From contig NZ_BSSA01000026.1 in NCBI RefSeq assembly GCF_030268885.1, forward strand, positions 59,367 through 123,366: a stretch of 64,000 bases of DNA, in the 5' to 3' direction. Origin of the DNA: Kitasatospora phosalacinea (GTDB lineage Bacteria > Actinomycetota > Actinomycetes > Streptomycetales > Streptomycetaceae). The position numbers were made by a program, and so were the translations under genes. The first letter of the stretch is position 1. The number at the start of each line of letters is the position of its first letter. The notes below the pieces were generated by a model. The model had not been told where the DNA came from. It saw only the letters and a program-made list of their open reading frames with translations, and searched no databases. Below, in pieces: positions 1-8,949 of this stretch.

Positions 1-582
1 CGCTTCCCGATCCCGCTCGGCGGCTTCGACGAGCTGATCGACGGCGTCGAGATGGACCTCAAGGGCGTCGAGTACGCCACCTTCGAGGAGCTCAAGGTCT
101 ACTGCCGCTGCGTGGCCGGCTCGATCGGACGGCTCTCGCTGGGCGTCTACGGCTGCGAGGACCGGGAGCGCGGCGCCGAGTACGCCGACACCCTGGGCCT
201 GGCCCTGCAGCTCACCAACATCCTGCGCGACCTGCGCGAGGACGCCCTGAACGGCCGCACCTACCTGCCCACCGAGGACCTGGTCCGGTTCGGCTGCCAG
301 CAGGGCTTCGCCCTCCCCACCCTCCCGGTGGGCGCCGACTTCACCGGCCTGGTCGCCTTCGAGGCCGAACGCGCCCGGGCCGCCTTCGAGGAGGGCCTGC
401 GCCTGCTGCCGATGCTCGACCGCCGCAGCCGCGCCGCCACCGCCGCGATGGCCGGCATCTACCACCGCCTGCTCGGCCGGATCGCCGCCGACCCGCACTC
501 GGTGCTCCGCGGCCGCGTCTCGCTGCCCGGCTGGGAGAAGGCGTACGTGGCGCTGTCCGGGCTCGCCGGAGGGCGTTCTTGA
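1..582 (+). CDS. hpnD: Presqualene diphosphate synthase HpnD (3' part)
   Basis: The reading frame is open from base 1, so the 5' end lies outside the window; 193 residues remain. The fragment has the squalene/phytoene synthase fold: a CRCVAGSIG segment, then NILRDLREDALNGRTYLP, which carries the second Asp-rich Mg2+-diphosphate motif. In bacterial hopanoid pathways HpnD condenses two farnesyl diphosphates to presqualene diphosphate; HpnC and HpnE then complete squalene. The choice of HpnD over HpnC rests on its position directly before hpnE and on the N-terminal match; HpnC is presumably upstream of base 1. Family is certain, HpnD against HpnC likely. Confidence 0.88.
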   Translation, partial: RFPIPLGGFDELIDGVEMDLKGVEYATFEELKVYCRCVAGSIGRLSLGVYGCEDRERGAEYADTLGLALQLTNILRDLREDALNGRTYLPTEDLVRFGCQQGFALPTLPVGADFTGLVAFEAERARAAFEEGLRLLPMLDRRSRAATAAMAGIYHRLLGRIAADPHSVLRGRVSLPGWEKAYVALSGLAGGRS

Positions 583-676
583 TTCTCGCGCCAGTTCTGT
601 CACGCTGTGTCAACGGGGAATCACGACGCATGCGCACGTTGTTGTGCCCACCGTCCACTGCCGTCCGGGAGGGCCG

Positions 677-2074
677 ATGAGCACGCCGACCGCGCCGCGC
701 GAGCGCACCGCCGTGGTGGTCGGCGGCGGCCTGGCCGGCATCACCGCCGCCCTCCGCCTCGCCGACGCCGGGGTGCGCACCACCCTGCTGGAGGCCCGTC
801 CCCGGCTCGGCGGCCTGGCCTTCTCCTTCAAGCGCGGCGAACTGACGGTGGACAACGGCCAGCACGTCTACCTGCGCTGCTGCACCGCCTACCGCGGCCT
901 GGTCGACCGGCTCGGCGCCGGCGGCCTGGTCGACCTGCAGCCCCGGCTGGACGTGCCGGTGCTCTCCGTCGCCGCCGACGGCACCCGCCGCCTCGGCCGG
1001 CTGCGCCGCGCCGACCTGCCCGTCCCGCTGCACCTGGCCGGCAGCCTCGCCACCTACCGGCACCTCTCCCCGGCCGACCGGCTGCGGGTGGTGCGCGGCG
1101 CGCTCGCCCTGCAGAAGCTCGACCTCGTCGACCCGGCGCTGGACGACCTCTCCTTCGGCGAGTGGCTGCGCCGGCACGGCCAGACCCCCGCCACGGTGGC
1201 CGCCGTCTGGGACCTCGTGGGCGTGGCCACCCTGAACGCCACCGCCGACCGCACCTCGATGGCGCTGGCCGCGATGGTCTTCAAGACCGGCCTGCTCTCC
1301 GAGGCGGGCGCCGCCGACATCGGCATGGCCAACGTCCCGCTCGGCGGGATCCACCACGACCGGGCCGCGGCCGAGCTGGAGCGGGCCGGGGTGCGGGTGC
1401 TGCTGCGCACCAGGGCCGTCGAGCTGAAGGCCGCCGAGCCGAACGCCGTCCGGCTGGAGGGCGGCGAGCTGCTCACCGCCGACACCGTGGTGCTGGCCGG
1501 CGCCCAGGACGCCGCGGCCGCCCTGCTGCCGCCCGGCGCCGTCCCCGGGCAGCACCGGCTGGCCGACTTCGGCACCGCCCCGATCCTCAACGTGCACGTG
1601 GTCTACGACCGGCCGCTGATCCGCCGTCCGTTCTTCGCGGCGCTCGGCTCCCCGGTGCAGTTCGTCTTCGACCGCACCCGGCACTCCGGCCTGGCCGTCC
1701 CCGGCGCCCAGTACCTGGCCGTCTCGCAGTCCGCCGTCGAGGACGAGATCGACCTGCCGGTCGCCGAGCTGCGCGCCCGCTACCTGCCGGAGCTGGAGCG
1801 GCTGCTGCCCGCCGCCCGCGGCGCCCGGGTGCTGGACTTCTTCGTCACCCGGGAGCGCACCGCGACCTTCGACCCGGCGCCCGGCACCGCCGCCCTGCGC
1901 CCCGGCGCACGCACCGGAGCCCCCGGAGTCCTGCTCGCCGGGTCCTGGACGGCCACCGGCTGGCCAGCGACCATGGAGGGTGCGGTGCGCAGCGGTCACG
2001 CGGCGGCTGACGCCGCCCTGGCCGGCCACGGCCGACTCCCGGTCGACCGGGGGGACGGACGGTGGCCCCGATGA
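677..2074 (+). CDS. hpnE: Hydroxysqualene dehydroxylase HpnE
   Basis: A 465-residue FAD-dependent amine-oxidase-like protein. The N-terminus has the dinucleotide-binding glycine motif VVVGGGLAGITAALRLADAG followed by an acidic residue (LLEARPRLGG). In hopanoid clusters HpnE reduces hydroxysqualene to squalene, the last step of the HpnCDE route. I chose ATG 677, ten residues before the FAD motif and just after a GGGAGGG stretch, although that spacing is short; GTG 644 is an in-frame alternative adding 11 residues. A 94-base gap separates it from hpnD, and its stop overlaps an ATG (2071) of the next frame, so the operon appears to continue. Confidence 0.9.
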   Translation: MSTPTAPRERTAVVVGGGLAGITAALRLADAGVRTTLLEARPRLGGLAFSFKRGELTVDNGQHVYLRCCTAYRGLVDRLGAGGLVDLQPRLDVPVLSVAADGTRRLGRLRRADLPVPLHLAGSLATYRHLSPADRLRVVRGALALQKLDLVDPALDDLSFGEWLRRHGQTPATVAAVWDLVGVATLNATADRTSMALAAMVFKTGLLSEAGAADIGMANVPLGGIHHDRAAAELERAGVRVLLRTRAVELKAAEPNAVRLEGGELLTADTVVLAGAQDAAAALLPPGAVPGQHRLADFGTAPILNVHVVYDRPLIRRPFFAALGSPVQFVFDRTRHSGLAVPGAQYLAVSQSAVEDEIDLPVAELRARYLPELERLLPAARGARVLDFFVTRERTATFDPAPGTAALRPGARTGAPGVLLAGSWTATGWPATMEGAVRSGHAAADAALAGHGRLPVDRGDGRWPR

Positions 2075-2160
2075 CGCCGGGCCCCCACTCCCCGACCACC
2101 GACACCACAACCGTCCGGCCGCCCGCCGCGGCCGGACGGACGCACCGAGAGGGAACGCAC

Positions 2161-3234
2161 GTGGAGGCACGCACCGGCTCGACGGTCGAGGACACCCCGA
2201 CCGTCCTCGACCTGCTGGCGCGCGGACGCACGCTCTGCACGCCGCCGATGCGTGCGGCCGTCGCCCGTTTGGCGGCACCGATGGACACCGTCGCCGCCTA
2301 CCACTTCGGCTGGATCGACCGGGACGGCAAGCCCGCCGCGGGCGACGGCGGCAAGGCCGTGCGCCCGGCGCTGGCCCTGCTGTCGGCCGAAGCGGTGGGC
2401 GCGGACGCGCAGGCGGGCGTACCCGGCGGCGTGTCGGTCGAGCTGGTGCACAATTTCTCCCTCCTCCATGATGACCTGATGGACGGTGACGAGACGCGCA
2501 GGCACCGGGCCACCGCCTGGACGGTCTTCGGACCGGCGCAGGCCGTGCTGGTCGGCGACGCGCTGGCCACCCTCGGCACCGAGGTCCTGCTGGACGCCGC
2601 GGTGACCGGCGGGGCCGACCCGGCGGACGCCGCCCGCGCCGTCCGTCTGATCACCACCGCCACCCGGCGGCTGATCGACGGCCAGGCACTGGACGTCTCC
2701 TTCGAGCAGCGCGACGCGGTGACGGTCGAGGAGTGCCTGGCCATGGAGGGCGGCAAGACCGGCGCCCTGCTGGCGGCCTCGGCGGCGATCGGCGCAGTGC
2801 TGGCCGGCGCCGACGACCGGGTGTCCGACGCGCTCCAGCGGTACGGCTACCACCTGGGCCTCGCGTTCCAGGCGGTGGACGACCTGCTGGGCATCTGGGG
2901 CGCCACCGAAGTGACCGGAAAGCCGCACTGGAGCGACCTCCAGTCGCGGAAGAAGTCGCTGCCGGTGTGCGCCGCGCTGGCCGAGGGGGGCGCCGCCTCC
3001 CGCGAGCTGGCCGCACAGCTGGCCGACCCGACCGGCCGCGGCGAGGAGAGCGAGCAGGTGCTCGCCGCCCGCGCCGCGCTGATCGAGCAGGCCGGCGGCC
3101 GGGCCTGGACGCAGGAAGAGGCCCGCCGCCAGTACGACACCGCCCTCGCCGCCCTCGGCGAGGTGCCCATGGCCGACGAGGTGCGCGAGCACTTCGTCGC
3201 ACTCGCCGAATTCGTGGTGGTCAGAGAGAGGTGA
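2161..3234 (+). CDS. Polyprenyl diphosphate synthase of the hopanoid cluster
   Basis: A trans-isoprenyl diphosphate synthase of 357 residues. It carries both Asp-rich motifs: the first as LLHDDLMDGDETRRHR and the second as QAVDDLLGIWG. The chain length of the product cannot be read directly; position between hpnE and shc suggests farnesyl diphosphate for squalene. GTG 2161 is chosen because GAGAGG lies 8 bases upstream and the resulting N-terminus is close in length to the homologue in the S. coelicolor hopanoid cluster as I remember it. Starts at GTG 2062 or ATG 2071 (overlapping the hpnE stop) are possible and would add about 30 residues. Confidence 0.9.
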   Translation: MEARTGSTVEDTPTVLDLLARGRTLCTPPMRAAVARLAAPMDTVAAYHFGWIDRDGKPAAGDGGKAVRPALALLSAEAVGADAQAGVPGGVSVELVHNFSLLHDDLMDGDETRRHRATAWTVFGPAQAVLVGDALATLGTEVLLDAAVTGGADPADAARAVRLITTATRRLIDGQALDVSFEQRDAVTVEECLAMEGGKTGALLAASAAIGAVLAGADDRVSDALQRYGYHLGLAFQAVDDLLGIWGATEVTGKPHWSDLQSRKKSLPVCAALAEGGAASRELAAQLADPTGRGEESEQVLAARAALIEQAGGRAWTQEEARRQYDTALAALGEVPMADEVREHFVALAEFVVVRER

Positions 3235-3241
3235 CGTAAGA

Positions 3242-5200
3242 GTGACAGCAACCGCGGGTGGAAGGCTCGGACCCCAAACCTCAGTTGCAGTAGCACGATC
3301 TGACGATTCCTCACCAGCGGCGGCGCTCAGCCGCGCCACCGCACACCTGCTGTCACTCCAGCACGCCGACGGCTGGTGGAAGGGCGACCTGGAGACCAAC
3401 GTCACCATGGACGCCGAAGACCTGCTGCTCAGGGAGTTCCTGGGCATCCGCACCGAGGAGCAGACCCGGGCCACCGCGGCCTGGATCCGCTCCCGGCAGC
3501 GGGAGGACGGCACCTGGGCCACCTTCCACGGCGGCCCGCCCGAGCTCTCCACCACCGTCGAGGCGTACGTGGCCCTCCGGCTCGCCGGGGACACCGCGGA
3601 CGCCCCGCACATGCGGGCCGCCGCCGCGTTCGTCCGCGAGCGCGGCGGCATCGCCGCGAGCCGGGTGTTCACCCGGATCTGGCTCGCCCTGTTCGGCTGG
3701 TGGCCCTGGGAGCAGCTCCCCGAGCTGCCGCCCGAGGTGCTGTTCCTGCCCACCTGGGCGCCGCTGAACATCTACTCCTTCGGCCAGTGGGCCCGGCAGA
3801 CCATCGTCCCGCTCACCGTGGTCTCCGCGCACCGCCCGGTCCGCCCCGCCCCGTTCGGCCTCGCCGAACTGCACACCGACCCGGCGAACCCGTACCCGCG
3901 GCGGCCGCTCGCCCCGCCGCACACCTGGGACGGCCTGTTCCAGCGGCTCGACCAGCTGATGCACCGCTACCACCGGCACGCCATCAAGCCGCTGCGCCGT
4001 CTGGCCCTGCGGCAGGCCGCCGCCTGGATCGTCGAACGGCAGGAGGCCGACGGCTGCTGGGGCGGCATCCAGCCGCCCGCCGTCTACTCGCTGATCGCGC
4101 TGCGGTTGCTCGGCTACCGGCTCGACCACCCCGTGATGAAGGCCGGACTCGCCGCCTTCGACTCCTTCACCGTCCACACCGAGGACGGCAAGCGCTGGCT
4201 GGAGGCCTGCCAGTCCCCGGTCTGGGACACCTGCCTGGCCGCCATCGCGCTGCGCGACGCCGGACTGCCCGGCGACCACCCGGCCCTGGTCCGGGCCGCC
4301 GACTGGATGCTCGGCGAGGAGGTCACCACCCGCGGCGACTGGGCCGTCAAGCGCCCCCGGCTGGCCCCCGGCGGCTGGGCCTTCGAGTTCGAGAACGACA
4401 CCTACCCGGACGTCGACGACACCGCCGAGGTGGTCCTCGCGCTGCGCCGGATCGACCACCCCGACCGCGAGCGGCTGGAGGGGGCGGTCGAGCGGGCCGT
4501 CCGGTGGAACCTCGGCATGCAGTCCAAGGACGGCGCCTGGGGCGCGTTCGACGCCGACAACACCAGCAAGCTCCCCAACAAGCTGCCGTTCTGCGACTTC
4601 GGCGAGGTCATCGACCCGCCCTCGGCCGACGTCACCGCGCACGTGGTGGAGATGCTCGCCGGGACCGGCCGCCTCGGGGACCTGCGCACCCGGCGCGGCG
4701 TCGTCTGGCTGCTGCGCCACCAGGAGGCCGACGGCTCCTGGTTCGGCCGCTGGGGCACCAACTACATCTACGGCACCGGTTCGGTGGTGCCCGCGCTGAT
4801 CGCCGCCGGGGTCAGCCGGAACCACTCCTCGATCCGCCGGGCCGTCGCCTGGCTGACCGACCGGCAGAACCCGGACGGCGGCTGGGGCGAGGACATGCGC
4901 TCCTACGAGGACCCGGCCACCTGGGCCGGACGCGGCGAGTCCACCGCCTCGCAGACCGCCTGGGCGCTGATGGCGCTGCTCGCCGCCGGGGAGCGCGACT
5001 CCGCGGCGGTCGAGCGCGGCGTCGGCTGGCTCACCGCCACCCAGCGCCCCGACGGGACGTGGGACGAACCGCAGTTCACCGGCACCGGCTTCCCCTGGGA
5101 CTTCTCCATCAACTACCACCTGTACCGCCTGGTCTTCCCGGTCACCGCGCTCGGCCGCTACGTGCACGACGCCCCGCTCGGCCGGGGAGGCGAGCAGTGA
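3242..5200 (+). CDS. shc: Squalene-hopene cyclase
   Basis: A 652-residue class II triterpene cyclase that converts squalene to hopene and hopanol at the membrane. The catalytic acid motif is D390-V-D392-D393 followed by TAE, the expected DXDD. Repeated QW-type motifs are visible, for example QREDGTWATF, RQEADGCWGG, QSKDGAWGAF, RQNPDGGWGE and TQRPDGTWDE, and length is normal for the family. GTG 3242 starts 7 bases after the preceding stop, within GAGAGGTGACGTAAGA, so translation is probably coupled. The stop overlaps the hpnG start. Confidence 0.96.
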   Translation: MTATAGGRLGPQTSVAVARSDDSSPAAALSRATAHLLSLQHADGWWKGDLETNVTMDAEDLLLREFLGIRTEEQTRATAAWIRSRQREDGTWATFHGGPPELSTTVEAYVALRLAGDTADAPHMRAAAAFVRERGGIAASRVFTRIWLALFGWWPWEQLPELPPEVLFLPTWAPLNIYSFGQWARQTIVPLTVVSAHRPVRPAPFGLAELHTDPANPYPRRPLAPPHTWDGLFQRLDQLMHRYHRHAIKPLRRLALRQAAAWIVERQEADGCWGGIQPPAVYSLIALRLLGYRLDHPVMKAGLAAFDSFTVHTEDGKRWLEACQSPVWDTCLAAIALRDAGLPGDHPALVRAADWMLGEEVTTRGDWAVKRPRLAPGGWAFEFENDTYPDVDDTAEVVLALRRIDHPDRERLEGAVERAVRWNLGMQSKDGAWGAFDADNTSKLPNKLPFCDFGEVIDPPSADVTAHVVEMLAGTGRLGDLRTRRGVVWLLRHQEADGSWFGRWGTNYIYGTGSVVPALIAAGVSRNHSSIRRAVAWLTDRQNPDGGWGEDMRSYEDPATWAGRGESTASQTAWALMALLAAGERDSAAVERGVGWLTATQRPDGTWDEPQFTGTGFPWDFSINYHLYRLVFPVTALGRYVHDAPLGRGGEQ

Positions 5201-5865
5201 ACGGGCCGCTGCTGGTGCTGTGCGCGCTCGGGCCGGAGGCCTGGGCGCTGCGCGGCGGCGACTGGTCCGGCGCGGCGGGCGGACCGCCGGTGCTGGCCCG
5301 CACCGGGATGGGCCGCCGGGCCGCCGGGCAGAAGGCCGCCGCGCTGCTCGACGCGGGCGGCTACGGCGCCCTCCTGGTCGCCGGGTTCGGCGCCGCGCTC
5401 GGGCCCGGCGTGCGGCCCGGCGAGGTGATCGTCGCCGACCGGGTCACCGACGCCGAGGGCGGCGACCACCCGCTGCCCTCCGCGGCCGCGCTGGCCACCG
5501 CCCTGGAGGAGGCGGGCCTGCGGGCCCACCTGGGCACCCACCGCACCGCCGACCACGTGGTGCGCGGCCCCGAACGGGCCCGGCTGCACCGCGAGGGCGC
5601 GCTCGCCGTCGACATGGAGGCCGCCGCCGTCCTCGCCGCCCGCGCCGCGCACGCGCCCGACCTGCCCGCGGCCGTGCTGCGGGTGGTGGTCGACACCCCC
5701 GAACGGGAACTGATCCGCCCCGGCACCCTGCCGGCCGGGGTGCGCGCCTGGCGGGCCCTGCGTGCCGCCGTCCCCGCCCTCACCGCGTGGCACCGGCAGG
5801 TCTCCGCCACGCCCGCCCAGCTGACGACCCCACAGCCCTCGACGCTCCCCCAGGAGGCGAGCTAA
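5197..5865 (+). CDS. hpnG: Adenosylhopane nucleosidase HpnG
   Basis: A 222-residue member of the nucleoside phosphorylase/MTA-SAH nucleosidase fold. It has LLVAGFGAALGPGVRPGEVIVAD after the first strands and the AVDMEAAAVLAARA segment that in this family holds the purine- and ribose-binding acidic residues. In hopanoid pathways HpnG removes adenine from adenosylhopane, giving ribosylhopane. The start is GTG 5197, whose last two bases plus the following A form the shc stop (GTGA overlap), so the two genes are translationally coupled. Confidence 0.88.
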   Translation: MNGPLLVLCALGPEAWALRGGDWSGAAGGPPVLARTGMGRRAAGQKAAALLDAGGYGALLVAGFGAALGPGVRPGEVIVADRVTDAEGGDHPLPSAAALATALEEAGLRAHLGTHRTADHVVRGPERARLHREGALAVDMEAAAVLAARAAHAPDLPAAVLRVVVDTPERELIRPGTLPAGVRAWRALRAAVPALTAWHRQVSATPAQLTTPQPSTLPQEAS

Positions 5866-5868
5866 GCC

Positions 5869-6894
5869 ATGGCCATGCCGCTGCGTCAGACGATCCGCGT
5901 GTCCACCTACCTCATGCAGCAGAAGATCAGGGGGCGGAAGAAGTTCCCGCTCATCGTCGAGCTGGAGCCGCTGTTCGCCTGCAACCTCAAGTGCGAGGGC
6001 TGCGGGAAGATCCAGCACCCCGCGGGCGTCCTCAAGCAGCGGATGCCGGTCGCCCAGGCGGTCGGCGCGGTCCTGGAGTGCGGCGCCCCGATGGTCTCCA
6101 TCGCCGGGGGCGAGCCGCTGATGCACCCCCAGATCGACGAGATCGTCCGCCAGCTGGTGGAGCGCCGCAAGTACGTCTTCCTGTGCACCAACGCCCTGCT
6201 GCTGCGCAAGAAGCTCGACAAGTTCACCCCTTCGCCGTACTTCACCTTCGCCGTCCACATCGACGGCCTGGAGGAGCGGCACGACGCCTCGGTGGCCAAG
6301 GAGGGGACGTTCGCGGAGGCCGTCGAGGCGATCAAGGAGGCCAAGCGGCGGGGCTTCCGGGTCACCACCAACTCGACCTTCTTCAACACCGACACCGCGC
6401 AGACCGTGGTCGAGGTGCTGGACTTCCTCAACGACGACCTCAAGGTCGACGAGATGATGATCTCCCCGGCCTACGCGTACGAGAAGGCTCCCGACCAGGA
6501 GCACTTCCTCGGCGTCGAGCAGACCCGCGAGCTGTTCCGCAAGGCCTTCGCCGGCGGCAACCGGCGGCGCTGGCGGCTCAACCACAGCCCGCTCTTCCTG
6601 GACTTCCTGGAGGGCAAGGTCGACTTCGAGTGCACCGCCTGGGGCATCCCCAACTACTCGCTGTTCGGCTGGCAGCGCCCCTGCTACCTGATGTCCGACG
6701 GCTACGTCCCCACCTACCGCGAGCTGATCGAGAAGACCGACTGGGACAAGTACGGCCGCGGCCGTGACCCGCGCTGCGACAACTGCATGGCCCACTGCGG
6801 GTACGAACCGACGGCGGTGCTCGCCACCATGGGCTCGCTCAAGGAGTCGATCCGCGCCGCCCGCGAGACCCTCGCCTCGCCCAAGGCGGTCTGA
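5869..6894 (+). CDS. hpnH: Adenosylhopene transferase HpnH (radical SAM)
   Basis: A 341-residue radical SAM protein. The cluster motif is C38-NLK-C42-EG-C45. A glycine-rich SAM segment (SIAGGEPLMHP) follows, and a C-terminal Cys group (DPRCDNCMAHCGYEP) matches the HpnH family. It joins a 5'-deoxyadenosyl group to hopene, the first step of side-chain extension to C35 hopanoids. GGAGG lies 11 bases before ATG 5869, and the gene begins 3 bases after hpnG. In the S. coelicolor cluster I recall an ispG/gcpE gene directly after this one; here a 107-base gap leads straight to dxs. Confidence 0.93.
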   Translation: MAMPLRQTIRVSTYLMQQKIRGRKKFPLIVELEPLFACNLKCEGCGKIQHPAGVLKQRMPVAQAVGAVLECGAPMVSIAGGEPLMHPQIDEIVRQLVERRKYVFLCTNALLLRKKLDKFTPSPYFTFAVHIDGLEERHDASVAKEGTFAEAVEAIKEAKRRGFRVTTNSTFFNTDTAQTVVEVLDFLNDDLKVDEMMISPAYAYEKAPDQEHFLGVEQTRELFRKAFAGGNRRRWRLNHSPLFLDFLEGKVDFECTAWGIPNYSLFGWQRPCYLMSDGYVPTYRELIEKTDWDKYGRGRDPRCDNCMAHCGYEPTAVLATMGSLKESIRAARETLASPKAV

Positions 6895-7001
6895 CCGCAC
6901 GTCAGGGCCCGGCGCGGGCGGCCCACGCCGACAGGCGACCGCGCCCGCCGGGCCGCAGGCTGGACACCTACGCACATCGAACCGGCCGTGAGGGGTACGC
7001 C

Positions 7002-8927
7002 ATGCCACTGCTGAGCCAGATCACCGGGCCCGCCGACCTCAGACGACTGCACCCCGAGCAGTTGCCGCTGCTCGCCGACGAGATCCGCGACTTCCTGATC
7101 GACGCCGTCACCCGCACCGGCGGCCACCTCGGCCCCAACCTCGGCGTGGTCGAACTCAGCATCGCCCTGCACCGGGTCTTCGACTCCCCGCACGACCGCG
7201 TCCTGTGGGACACCGGCCACCAGGCCTACGTGCACAAGCTGCTCACCGGTCGGCAGGACTTCAGCCGGCTGCGGGCCAAGGACGGGCTCTCCGGCTACCC
7301 CTCGCGCGCCGAGTCCGAGCACGACCTGATCGAGAACTCGCACGCCTCCACCGCGCTCGGCTACGCCGACGGCATCGCCAAGGCCAACCAACTGCTCGGC
7401 GTGGACCGCTGCACCGTCGCCGTGATCGGCGACGGCGCGCTCACCGGCGGCATGGCCTGGGAGGCGCTCAACAACATCGCCGAGGCCGAGGACCGTCCGC
7501 TGGTCATCGTCGTCAACGACAACGAGCGCTCCTACGCGCCGACCATCGGCGGCCTCGCCCACCACCTCGCCACCCTGCGCACCACCCGCGGCTACGAGCG
7601 CTTCCTCGCCTGGGGCAAGGACGCCCTGCAGCGCACCCCCGTGGTCGGCCCGCCGCTGTTCGACGCGCTGCACGGCGCCAAGAAGGGCTTCAAGGACGCC
7701 TTCGCCCCGCAGGGCATGTTCGAGGACCTCGGCCTGAAGTACCTCGGCCCGATCGACGGCCACGACATCGCCGCCGTCGAGCAGGCGCTGCGCCAGGCCC
7801 GGCACTTCGGCGGGCCGGTCATCGTGCACTGCCTGACCGTCAAGGGCCGCGGCTACCGGCCCGCCGAGCAGGACGAGGCCGACCGCTTCCACGCGGTGGG
7901 CCCGATCGACCCGTACACCTGCCTGCCGGTCTCGCCGTCCGCGGGCGCCTCCTGGACGTCCGTGTTCAGCCAGGAGATGCTCGCCCTCGGCGCCGAGCGC
8001 CCCGACCTGGTCGCCGTGACCGCCGCGATGCTGCACCCCGTCGGGCTCGGCCCGTTCGCGGCGGCCCACCCCGGGCGGACCTTCGACGTCGGGATCGCCG
8101 AGCAGCACGCCGTCGCCTCCGCCGCGGGCCTGGCCACCGGGGGGCTGCACCCGGTCGTCGCGGTGTACGCGACCTTCCTGAACCGGGCCTTCGACCAGGT
8201 CCTGATGGACGTGGCGCTGCACCGGCTCGGCGTCACCTTCGTGCTCGACCGGGCCGGGGTCACCGGCAACGACGGGGCCTCGCACAACGGCATGTGGGAC
8301 ATGTCGATCCTGCAGGTCGTCCCCGGGTTGCGGCTGGCCGCCCCGCGCGACGCCGACCGGCTGCGCGAGCAGCTCCGGGAGGCCGTCGCCGTCGAGGACG
8401 CCCCCACCGTGGTGCGCTTCCCCAAGGGCGAGCTCGGCCCCGACGTCCCGGCGGTCGAACGGATCGGCGGCGTCGACGTGCTGGCCCGCACCGGGCCCAG
8501 CCCCGACGTGCTGCTGGTGGCCGTCGGCGCGATGGCGCCCGCCTGCCTGGACGCCGCCGCGCTGCTCGCCGCCGACGGCATCACCGCCACCGTCGTCGAC
8601 CCGCGCTGGGTCAAGCCGGTCGACCCCGCGCTGGTCGGGCTGGCCGCCGCGCACCGGATGGTGGTCACCGTCGAGGACAACGGGCGGGCCGGCGGGGTCG
8701 GCTCGGCGATCGCCCAGGCCCTGCGGGACGCCGAGGTCGACACCCCGCTGCGCGACCTGGGCGTCCCGCAGGAGTTCCTGGCGCACGCCTCGCGCGGTGA
8801 GATCCTCGAGGAGGTCGGCCTCACCGGCACCGGCGTCGCCGCCCAGACCGCCGCCTACGCCCGCCGCCTGCTGCCCGGCACGCGGAGCGGCGCCCAGGAG
8901 TACCGGCCCAGGGTGCCGCGCAAGTAG
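7002..8927 (+). CDS. dxs: 1-deoxy-D-xylulose-5-phosphate synthase
   Basis: A 641-residue thiamine-diphosphate enzyme of full length. The N-terminal domain has the ThDP motif GDGALTGGMAWEALNN; the pyrimidine domain has DVGIAEQHAVASAAGLA and the C-terminal transketolase domain is complete. It makes DXP from pyruvate and glyceraldehyde-3-phosphate, the entry step of the MEP pathway, so its place in this operon suggests a dedicated isoprenoid supply for hopanoids; a housekeeping dxs may exist elsewhere. The ATG follows GAGGGG at 8-base spacing. Confidence 0.95.
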   Translation: MPLLSQITGPADLRRLHPEQLPLLADEIRDFLIDAVTRTGGHLGPNLGVVELSIALHRVFDSPHDRVLWDTGHQAYVHKLLTGRQDFSRLRAKDGLSGYPSRAESEHDLIENSHASTALGYADGIAKANQLLGVDRCTVAVIGDGALTGGMAWEALNNIAEAEDRPLVIVVNDNERSYAPTIGGLAHHLATLRTTRGYERFLAWGKDALQRTPVVGPPLFDALHGAKKGFKDAFAPQGMFEDLGLKYLGPIDGHDIAAVEQALRQARHFGGPVIVHCLTVKGRGYRPAEQDEADRFHAVGPIDPYTCLPVSPSAGASWTSVFSQEMLALGAERPDLVAVTAAMLHPVGLGPFAAAHPGRTFDVGIAEQHAVASAAGLATGGLHPVVAVYATFLNRAFDQVLMDVALHRLGVTFVLDRAGVTGNDGASHNGMWDMSILQVVPGLRLAAPRDADRLREQLREAVAVEDAPTVVRFPKGELGPDVPAVERIGGVDVLARTGPSPDVLLVAVGAMAPACLDAAALLAADGITATVVDPRWVKPVDPALVGLAAAHRMVVTVEDNGRAGGVGSAIAQALRDAEVDTPLRDLGVPQEFLAHASRGEILEEVGLTGTGVAAQTAAYARRLLPGTRSGAQEYRPRVPRK

Positions 8928-8949
8928 TCACCGATTGGAGCGAACCAGC